From positions 1 through 31,192 of the forward strand of contig CAKPGT010000011.1 of the NCBI GenBank assembly GCA_934155185.1: a DNA stretch of 31,192 bases, in the 5' to 3' direction. The DNA comes from an uncultured Bacilli bacterium. GTDB lineage: Bacteria; Bacillota_I; Bacilli_A; RF39; UBA660. Numbering within the stretch: the first letter of the stretch is position 1; the number at the start of each line of letters is the position of its first letter. Both the position numbers and the translations under genes were made by a program. Shown here piece after piece: positions 9,023 to 13,717 of this stretch. The notes under the pieces are model-generated. The model was not told the origin of the DNA and did not search any database. It saw nothing but the letters and a program-made list of their open reading frames with translations.

Positions 9023-9276
9023 CCTAGTTTTAATGAAAAATCACTTAAATCTCAAGCAAACCTCAAAATCCTTTTCAAATATTATCAGTATTTGATGTGA
9101 CATCTTATTCATATGAGTTTTCTTTCTCACTTACAATTGTAACCCCTAGATGAAAATAAGATTAGCTCTAGCTATTTCCACACACCCAAAACTCAGGCAA
9201 ATAAACCAAAAATCAATCATTTAGTAAAAGCCTAACTCTTACTAAAACATTTAAAGTTTATCATCACATCTAGGAT
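8986..9276 (-). ncRNA. probable structured ncRNA, class unknown
   Basis: This stretch has no ORF of note but has its own sigma-A-type promoter (TTGACA, 16 bp, TAAAAT) and a strong terminator, giving a transcript of about 290 nt. Near the 5' end CCUAGAUG (9274-9267) pairs perfectly with CAUCUAGG (9152-9145). Inside it are an 8-bp hairpin (UUUAGUAA/UUACUAAA), an AUAAAC/GUUUAU helix around that hairpin, and a possible pseudoknot from its loop (UUAGGC with GCCUGA). The 3' half has more short hairpins (CAAAUA/UAUUUG, UGAG/CUCA). It is not RNase P, tmRNA or SRP RNA by their conserved cores. 6S RNA or one of the large Firmicute ncRNA motifs remain possible. Confidence 0.6.
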
Positions 9277-9282
9277 ACCTTA

Positions 9283-9310
9283 ATTTTACCATACATAATT
9301 TATTTGTCAA
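9283..9310 (-). promoter_or_regulatory. sigma-A-type promoter of the ncRNA
   Basis: Minus-strand TTGACA (9310-9305) and TAAAAT (9288-9283) are 16 bp apart, predicting a transcript start near 9276. This is one of the best consensus promoters in the window. It overlaps the predicted sigK promoter on the other strand. Confidence 0.7.
9290..9299 (+). promoter_or_regulatory. possible sporulation-type -10 element of sigK
   Basis: CATACATAAT resembles the CATACA-type -10 of SigE-dependent (and partly SigK-dependent) promoters and lies about 74 bases before the sigK TTG start. No convincing -35 is seen at the usual spacing, so this is tentative. Confidence 0.3.
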
Positions 9311-9372
9311 TACTTTTGAATTAAAAAGCTTAAAAAAGTTTTATTTACATATAATTAGTTAGGAGTGATAAT

Positions 9373-9855
9373 TTGTTTTTAAGTATTATTACTGAAATTA
9401 TAAAGGGTTTTATTGTAGGAACGGGAAGCTACGGAAGCAAAACATTTCCTGATCCTTTAGCAAAAGATGAAGAAGAAAAACTAATAGAAAAAATGCAAAA
9501 TAATGAAGAAGATGCCAGAAACAAACTTATAGAGCATAATTTAAGATTAGTTGCGCATATAGTAAAAAAATATGATAATGGAAAAGAGGATATTGATGAT
9601 TTAATTAGCATTGGCACAATAGGCTTAATAAAAGGAATTGATACTTTTTCAAATCTTAACGGGACAAGACTTACTACATATGCTGCTAGATGTATAGAAA
9701 ATGCACACCTCACGTTACGGAACTATATGACGTATTCCAAGCAATATTTAAGGCACTACAAAGAAAAATACAGACAAATTATACAATACAACTTGCAAAC
9801 CCTCGCAGAACTTTACCAAAAACAAACAAGCAAACAACAACAGAAAACAAGATAA
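9373..9855 (+). CDS. sigK: 5' part of sigK (pro-sigma-K), interrupted by a skin-like element
   Basis: Sigma-K is the late mother-cell sigma factor of sporulation. Codons 1-110 (9373-9702) encode the pro-sequence and region 2 (ARNKLIEHNLRLVAHIVKKY, DDLISIGTIGLIKGI, TYAARCIEN). The hydrophobic N-terminus (about 19 residues) before Tyr20 in GSYGSKTFPDPL matches the membrane-bound pro-peptide removed by SpoIVFB in Bacillus. The start is TTG with AGGAG 7 bases upstream. After codon 110 homology stops abruptly at the left junction; the frame then reads about 50 unrelated residues to a stop at 9855, giving a truncated protein of 160 residues without the promoter -35 binding region. The missing 3' part begins at 15417 and would join in frame after excision. 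Identification is firm. Confidence 0.93.
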   Translation: MFLSIITEIIKGFIVGTGSYGSKTFPDPLAKDEEEKLIEKMQNNEEDARNKLIEHNLRLVAHIVKKYDNGKEDIDDLISIGTIGLIKGIDTFSNLNGTRLTTYAARCIENAHLTLRNYMTYSKQYLRHYKEKYRQIIQYNLQTLAELYQKQTSKQQQKTR

Positions 9856-10241
9856 AATTTTATAGAAGACTTAAAAATATAACACAAGAAGAACTTGCAA
9901 GACAATTGGGTGTAACAAGAGATGTTATAATGAGTATTGAAAATGGGGCAAAAAAAGGAAAACGTCTATATTATGATATTGATATTATAAATAAAATAAT
10001 TGATATATTAGATATGAGAGATAAGTTCGGTAAGTCTGATACATATATAAGATTTTTAGTAGAAGATGGCAACGCACAACTAAAAGAATACAGAAAAAAG
10101 AATAATTTAAGTGTTAATAATTTTGCTAATATGATGGGTGTTGATAGAAGCACGATAAGACGTTGGGAACATTACGAGAATACTATATCTTATGAAAACT
10201 ACTTGAAATACAAAAAAATAAGAGACCTACGTTCTGTTTAA
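9690..10241 (+). CDS. protein with two XRE-type HTH domains; start lies in the sigK junction
   Basis: The frame encodes two helix-turn-helix modules: residues about 54-88 (KFYRRLKNITQEELARQLGV, then MSIENG) and about 132-180 (LKEYRKKNNLSVNNFANMMG, then STIRRWEH). It is likely a DNA-binding regulator of the element. The only ATG/GTG/TTG upstream of the first HTH is the ATG at 9690, which lies in chromosomal sigK sequence left of the junction and has no Shine-Dalgarno. In the excised circle this frame would instead continue directly from the recombinase gene, and in the rebuilt sigK the ATG would meet a TGA after four codons. Either the protein starts unconventionally, starts within sigK, or was once a C-terminal extension of the recombinase. 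The HTH domains are secure; the start is not. Confidence 0.6.
   Translation: MYRKCTPHVTELYDVFQAIFKALQRKIQTNYTIQLANPRRTLPKTNKQTTTENKIKFYRRLKNITQEELARQLGVTRDVIMSIENGAKKGKRLYYDIDIINKIIDILDMRDKFGKSDTYIRFLVEDGNAQLKEYRKKNNLSVNNFANMMGVDRSTIRRWEHYENTISYENYLKYKKIRDLRSV
9699..9703 (+). other. left junction core (attL) of the skin-like element
   Basis: The 5-bp repeat AAATG sits exactly where sigK homology ends (codons Glu-Asn, then g). An identical copy lies at 15413-15417. Recombination between them gives tgt ata gaa aat gag ata cta atg (CIENEILM), the expected sigma-K sequence. Confidence 0.85.
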
Positions 10242-10252
10242 ACGTAAGTCTC
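10222..10252. terminator. bidirectional terminator
   Basis: GAGACCTACGTT (10222-10233) pairs with AACGTAAGTCTC (10241-10252) with one mismatch. It ends the HTH gene on the + strand, and the T-rich sequence on the other side serves the minus-strand gene at 10294. Confidence 0.7.
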
Positions 10253-10293
10253 TGTTTGCTTTATAAGTCAAGAAAGGTTGCGAGTTATGAAAA

Positions 10294-10464
10294 TCATTTA
10301 CTTAATTCCACAATTAAACTTTTTAAGATTTCTCTTTTTGTTTCTTCGCTAACGTTTAAATTAGCAATTGTTTCTATGTATAGGGTTGCTTTAATTTCTG
10401 CAATGCCCTCGTTTAATTTTTCAATACCAGATTTCTCTGTTGGATAATTTATTATAATTTTCAA
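10294..10464 (-). CDS. small unknown protein of the element
   Basis: About 56 residues if it starts at the TTG at 10464, which has GAGGTG about 7 bases upstream; an upstream ATG at 10512 has no Shine-Dalgarno. The product (LKIIINYPTEKSGIEKLNEG..., ending KSLIVELSK) is predicted helical and mixed in charge, with no cysteines or membrane segment. I recognise no family. It stands alone on the minus strand, ends at a shared terminator, and is probably a minor element gene. Confidence 0.45.
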   Translation of the reverse strand: MKIIINYPTEKSGIEKLNEGIAEIKATLYIETIANLNVSEETKREILKSLIVELSK

Positions 10465-10572
10465 TTCTCGCACCTCATTTAAATATATTCGTGTAAATGA
10501 GTTAAGATACACGATTTACAAGTGTTCATTGAAAAATTTATAATAAACTTATAAAGCATTTATATTATATAA

Positions 10573-10603
10573 TAAAAAGGACTTGAATTAAAGTCCTTTT
10601 GCA
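10573..10603 (-). terminator. intrinsic terminator after the 10588 gene
   Basis: AAAAGGACTT and AAGTCCTTTT form a 10-bp stem around a short loop. Read on the minus strand it ends in TTTTTATT. It overlaps the stop codon of the 10588-10797 gene. Confidence 0.7.
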
Positions 10604-10797
10604 ATGTTTATTAAATTTGTAAGTTTTGCTACGTCGTCGTATTTCTTGTATTCTTCAAATGGTATGTCTCCAACTTCAACGTCATTGCTAAAATCAAAAT
10701 ACTCTTTCAATTCTTCATTGCTTTCAATTTGTTCCTCTGATAATTCTGATAGTAAATTATCAAGTTCTTCAACTAATTCTTTGTTTTTTAATTCCAT
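10588..10797 (-). CDS. small, very acidic protein of the element, unknown
   Basis: About 69 residues from the ATG at 10797, with AGGTGGG about 8 bases upstream; a start at 10809 overlaps that Shine-Dalgarno. The protein is rich in Glu, Asp and Leu (LVEELDNLLSELSEEQIESN), predicted alpha-helical, with no Cys and no membrane segment. Strong acidity is common among small phage-type inhibitors and DNA mimics, but nothing here shows such a role. It follows the 10886-11242 gene on the same strand after about 90 bp. Confidence 0.5.
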   Translation of the reverse strand: MELKNKELVEELDNLLSELSEEQIESNEELKEYFDFSNDVEVGDIPFEEYKKYDDVAKLTNLINIAKGL

Positions 10798-10885
10798 AAT
10801 TTTTCCCACCTTTCCTTTGATAAGAATATTATAACACCCTCAATAACCTCTTGTCTGCCCCTAAAACGAAAATTTTTAAATTTTT

Positions 10886-11242
10886 TCAATTGTGCTTGTG
10901 ATAAGACTTGTACGTCTGCAATGGTCTTCCATATTGCCCTGAAAGGTCTAATGGTCGGCAAGTAGGACACCCAAAGACTACACCATCTTTGATAAGATTA
11001 TGTTTGATTTGTTTATATACATAACTATCATTAAACATATTAAGGAATTCTTTTTTCTTTTTGTATTGCTCGTGTTCTTGCTTTAAATATTCTATTTGTG
11101 CCTTTCTTTTTTGTTCTTCGTCTATCTTCTTTAAGTAGTCGTCAATTTTATGCTCAATAGCAATGCGTATGTCTTCGTCAAGTTCAATTGATAGTCTTGT
11201 ATCTGTTATTCCTAATAGTTCTAATAATTGCTTATCGTTCAT
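10886..11242 (-). CDS. coiled-coil protein with a CxxC motif, unknown
   Basis: The 118-residue product starts at an ATG with GGGGGT upstream and overlaps the end of the excisionase-like gene by 11 bp, so the two are translationally linked. Residues about 25-70 are highly charged and helical (EQKRKAQIEYLKQEHEQYKK), probably a coiled coil. The C-terminal part has a single CPTC pair and a basic tail (TYKSYHKHN). I recognise no family. Close coupling to a candidate directionality factor makes it a possible accessory recombination or regulatory protein, but this is only inferred from position. Confidence 0.5.
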   Translation of the reverse strand: MNDKQLLELLGITDTRLSIELDEDIRIAIEHKIDDYLKKIDEEQKRKAQIEYLKQEHEQYKKKKEFLNMFNDSYVYKQIKHNLIKDGVVFGCPTCRPLDLSGQYGRPLQTYKSYHKHN

Positions 11243-11414
11243 TTTTTACCCCCAAAGTAGAAAGAAATCTCTGTAATTCTTCTTCTGCAACTATATATTG
11301 TTTGCCTATGAAATGTGCTTTCAATTTGTGAGATTTTATCAAGCACCTTAAATATGGAACTGGTGTTAATAGTAGTTCACTTATTTGTTTTAACGTATAA
11401 TATTTTGTACTCAT
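11232..11414 (-). CDS. excisionase-like HTH protein, candidate recombination directionality factor
   Basis: This 60-residue protein is almost entirely one helix-turn-helix domain of the excisionase/HTH_17 (MerR-like winged helix) type: YYTLKQISELLLTPVPYLRC, then KLKAHFIGKQYIVAEEELQRFL. The Ile-Gly-Lys-Gln-Tyr-Ile wing and preceding helix fit proteins that bind bent DNA near att sites. The ATG has a perfect AGGAGG 6-7 bases upstream. In the C. difficile skin element a small separately regulated directionality factor makes the serine recombinase excise during sporulation; this gene is the best candidate here, since no other element gene looks like an excisionase. It could also be a simple transcriptional regulator. 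Confidence 0.65.
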   Translation of the reverse strand: MSTKYYTLKQISELLLTPVPYLRCLIKSHKLKAHFIGKQYIVAEEELQRFLSTLGVKNER

Positions 11415-11741
11415 ACATATACCTCCTCATATATAAAGAGCCAAACAGAAGCGGAAACTACAAAAAGCTATCAATAGTATGTATATAGTATAGATATAGT
11501 GAAATGAAGAAAAATAAATACGAACAAACATTTGAAAGTATGTCCTTAAAATGCATTTAAACACCGAAATCCGCTTCGTAGATATTAAAGATGATAAATT
11601 ATATATCTAACACCGAAAAACGTCTTAAAAACGATTTTAAGAGGTCAAAATATAGTATGGTGGGGGTTGGGTTATGAAAAAGAGGCAAAATAGAACAAAA
11701 AAAGTGCTATTTACCCCAAAACAAAACGAGCAAAATAAAAA
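11415..11741. other. gene-poor stretch with candidate regulatory repeats
   Basis: About 330 bp between the excisionase-like gene and the membrane-protein run. It contains GAAGCGGAA at 11448-11456 and its near-inverse ATCCGCTTC at 11569-11577, two ACACCGAAA copies (near 11561 and 11611), and an unusually G-rich patch (GGTGGGGGTTGGG, 11659-11671). A possible SigE-like -10 (CATACTAT on the minus strand, near 11481-11474) lies about 60 bases before the excisionase-like gene. Confidence 0.35.
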
Positions 11742-11765
11742 GTATATAAGCAAGTGCTTATATAC
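11742..11765 (-). terminator. intrinsic terminator of the small membrane-protein run
   Basis: GTATATAAGC (11742-11751) and GCTTATATAC (11756-11765) form a perfect 10-bp stem with a 4-base loop. On the minus strand TTTTTATTTT follows. It overlaps the stop codon of the 11758-12051 gene. Confidence 0.8.
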
Positions 11766-12051
11766 CTATTTTAAAAACTATGTTAAAAATTATTGCAAAA
11801 AATCTTATAAAATTATATAAACATATAATTCCACAAGCACCACCAGAGATTAGAAAAATATTTTTTAATTTCTCGTTATCTTTGATAGGGTTTCCACATT
11901 TTGAGCAAACTTTTTCTCCGTTTAATATATTTCCACATTCTTCACAAGTATTTTTGCTTTTTAATTTTATTCCTTTTTTAAGTAAAATTATACTTGCTAT
12001 AAGGAATACTATTCCTGTGAAAATATAACTTATATAAAAATTCATTAACAT
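11758..12051 (-). CDS. zinc-ribbon membrane protein of the element
   Basis: This 97-residue protein has a hydrophobic N-terminal segment (about residues 5-24), a central zinc ribbon with two CxxC pairs (CEECG and CSKCG), and a C-terminal hydrophobic stretch of about 30 residues. It is thus a membrane-anchored zinc-ribbon protein with the ribbon probably cytosolic. Such proteins are common in Firmicute accessory DNA and mostly of unknown function. It follows the 12057 zinc-ribbon gene by 5 bp and ends at a strong terminator, so the two are one operon and may interact. Confidence 0.55.
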   Translation of the reverse strand: MLMNFYISYIFTGIVFLIASIILLKKGIKLKSKNTCEECGNILNGEKVCSKCGNPIKDNEKLKNIFLISGGACGIICLYNFIRFFAIIFNIVFKIGI

Positions 12052-12056
12052 ATTAA

Positions 12057-12422
12057 TTATTTTCCACCTTTCATATTTATTTCATATAATTGTTTTAGCA
12101 TATATGCTTTCCACTCTAAAAATGGTGTGCTTAAAAGTGCTACAATGACCATAAATGCACTTGGGATAAGGCAAATTAAGAAAACAACAAATGCACCACA
12201 TAAAAGACCAAATAAACCAATTAGCATAAGTATTCCAGCAAAAGCAAAGCATATAATCTTACATATCTTTGATAACTTTAAGAAAAAGTTTATGTTTTTT
12301 TCTGTTCCATTTACACCGTTTATAATACTTTCTTGCATTTCATTAGTTGCCCCACAATGAACGCATTTTTCTGCGTTTGAAGAAATATCTTTCCCACAAT
12401 TTTTACATTTAATTAGTGCCAT
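12057..12422 (-). CDS. N-terminal zinc-ribbon protein with membrane helices
   Basis: The 121-residue protein starts with a double-CxxC zinc ribbon (MALIKCKNCGKDIS, then EKCVHCGA). A linker leads to a hydrophobic region (about residues 52-98) long enough for two transmembrane helices, and a short charged C-terminus. AAAGGAG lies upstream of the ATG. The architecture matches widespread zinc-ribbon-plus-membrane proteins without assigned function. It is the middle gene of a three-gene minus-strand run of small membrane proteins in the element. Confidence 0.6.
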   Translation of the reverse strand: MALIKCKNCGKDISSNAEKCVHCGATNEMQESIINGVNGTEKNINFFLKLSKICKIICFAFAGILMLIGLFGLLCGAFVVFLICLIPSAFMVIVALLSTPFLEWKAYMLKQLYEINMKGGK

Positions 12423-12445
12423 AAAATTTCAACTCCTTTCACAAT

Positions 12446-12691
12446 TTATATATCTTTTTCCTCGCCTGATGGTATAAGTTTATCGTATATTGCAAATAAT
12501 ATCAATAGGTACAGAAAAGCGAATTCTATTGAATACATTAACCATAGAGGAATATCGCCAAGCATCATTGTAACTGATGGCATAATTTCATAAGGGTTAG
12601 ACGGAAGAATAAAAGATAAAGTTATTATAATTGCTACCCCTACTATTGCAAGTGCTATAAATAATATTTTTGTACGTTTTATTTTGCTCAC
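12446..12691 (-). CDS. small two-helix membrane protein of the element
   Basis: The likely product begins at the GTG at 12691 (VSKIKRTKILFIALA) and has about 81 residues, with hydrophobic segments at about residues 8-27 and 46-67. A longer frame opening at 12751 includes an upstream region that looks non-coding and lies over the operator-like repeats. A GGGGG run sits immediately before the GTG, closer than a normal Shine-Dalgarno, so the start is uncertain. It heads the three-gene run of membrane proteins and is divergent from the XRE repressor-like gene at 12808, which may control it. No family recognised. Confidence 0.5.
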   Translation of the reverse strand: MSKIKRTKILFIALAIVGVAIIITLSFILPSNPYEIMPSVTMMLGDIPLWLMYSIEFAFLYLLILFAIYDKLIPSGEEKDI

Positions 12692-12744
12692 CCCCAAACA
12701 AGAGAAATTTTTTTCAAATTTATTATAACACAAATTTCTTAAAA

Positions 12745-12780
12745 AGTACATTTATTTAATGCAGTACATTATATAAATGT
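12745..12780. promoter_or_regulatory. operator-like repeats in the divergent intergenic region
   Basis: AGTACATT occurs at 12745 and 12763 (18 bp apart), and ACATTTAT (12748-12755) is inverted as ATAAATGT (12773-12780). The sites lie between the membrane-protein run and the XRE gene, where that regulator could bind to control both. Confidence 0.4.
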
Positions 12781-12807
12781 TTATTGGATAATTATATGGG
12801 TGATGGT

Positions 12808-13044
12808 ATGAAAGTTAATAAAGACGACAACAAATTCATATATGTAATTGTTGGCAAAAATATCAAAAGAATTAGAAAAGAAAAAGGACTAACGCAAGTA
12901 CAACTTGCAGACTTGGTGGGCTATAATGAAGGTACAATAGCAAACATTGAAAATGATAGTTTTCAAACTTGTAGTTTAGAGTTCTTGTATGTTATCTCAA
13001 AAATGCTTGACGTACCTATGGCAGAATTTTTTAAAGAAATATAA
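12808..13044 (+). CDS. XRE-family transcriptional regulator
   Basis: About 78 residues forming one Cro/C1-type HTH domain: IKRIRKEKGLTQVQLADLVG, then TIANIEND, then LEFLYVISKMLDVPMAEFF. It is the usual small repressor of mobile elements. The start is probably the ATG at 12808 (MKVNKDDNK) with GGGTGA just upstream; in-frame starts at 12784 (TTG) and 12796 are less well supported. It is divergent from the small membrane-protein genes across a region with paired repeats and ends at a strong terminator. Confidence 0.75.
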   Translation: MKVNKDDNKFIYVIVGKNIKRIRKEKGLTQVQLADLVGYNEGTIANIENDSFQTCSLEFLYVISKMLDVPMAEFFKEI

Positions 13045-13055
13045 AAAAATAAGAG

Positions 13056-13088
13056 TGCCTATACATTTTGTTGTATAGACATTTTTTT
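13056..13088 (+). terminator. intrinsic terminator of the XRE regulator gene
   Basis: CTATACA (13059-13065) pairs with TGTATAG (13072-13078), extended by two pairs past a mismatch, and a run of seven or more T follows. It lies about 12 bases after the stop codon. Confidence 0.75.
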
Positions 13089-13653
13089 ATGTATATAAAA
13101 ACCTCTATGAAGCAAATTCCGCTACCATACGTTGCTTAAAATATTTTATTTGATAAATTAATTGTCTAAAAAAATAATAAGGCTTAAAATCGAAATAAAA
13201 CGAGGCTATTATATAATCAGAAGCGGAATTTTACTTAAAGAGGCTATAAAAAATATTTTGAAAGAATTTTTTTGCTTTGTGACTTGACACGAGGTAGATA
13301 AATAAATCTATAATATTATATATAATATATAGAATTAGTAGTAAATTAAGTCTTATGTAGTAATATATAATATTAACCTTATGAAAGATAAAATATATAA
13401 TATAACCTTATGAAGAAAGTAATATACTTTCATTAGGTTATACTTGTATTATATTATACTTGGTATTATATTATTTTATTATATTTATTACATTACATTA
13501 AGGAATATATATTTTTTTATATATTTATTATATATATTATTAAATATACTATATAGTATATATTAAAGAGAGAGAATCTAAAAATAGTATATATCTGTTA
13601 TAACAAAGTACCACTCCTTATTGATATTTCTATAAAATATTTTTTGTAATAAG
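13089..13653. other. extremely AT-rich noncoding stretch upstream of the recombinase
   Basis: About 560 bp with no credible gene. It has TCCGCT/AGCGGA-type motifs at 13118 and 13222 and two GAGGCTAT copies (near 13202 and 13240). It also has the 14-base direct repeat TAACCTTATGAAgA at about 13375 and 13403. The second of these forms a long imperfect palindrome with CTTTCATTAGGTTATA (13401-13442). It may hold control elements for the recombinase or structural DNA for recombination. Confidence 0.5.
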
Positions 13654-13682
13654 TTTACAGATACTTTCTTATGTGATATAAT
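13654..13682 (+). promoter_or_regulatory. sigma-A-type promoter of the serine recombinase gene
   Basis: TTTACA (13654-13659) and TATAAT (13677-13682) are exactly 17 bp apart, with an extended -10 TG. The predicted start near 13689 is downstream of the ATG at 13685, which decides for the ATG at 13718. Confidence 0.7.
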
Positions 13683-13717
13683 ATATGCATATTACACATA
13701 AAGGAAAGGTGTTAAAT

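Noticed and set aside
8986..9276. ncRNA as a riboswitch leader of murG
   Set aside because: A strong terminator ends it well before murG and murG appears to have its own promoter. A terminator-type riboswitch cannot be fully excluded, but I see no alternative antiterminator pairing.
10788..10970. A 60-codon minus-strand ORF overlapping two element genes
   Set aside because: It overlaps the 10886-11242 gene, which has a good ribosome site and coupled start, and the start of the acidic-protein gene; it has no start signal of its own.
11674..11820. A 48-codon + strand ORF starting after a G-rich patch (MKKRQNRTKKVLF...)
   Set aside because: It runs through the terminator hairpin and 63 bp of the opposite-strand zinc-ribbon gene, has low-complexity Lys/Asn content, and resembles nothing. 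The G-rich patch could be a ribosome site, so it is only weakly excluded.
13045..13653. CRISPR-like array in the repeat-containing AT-rich region
   Set aside because: The repeats are only two or three short copies with irregular spacing, there are no spacers of constant length and no cas genes.
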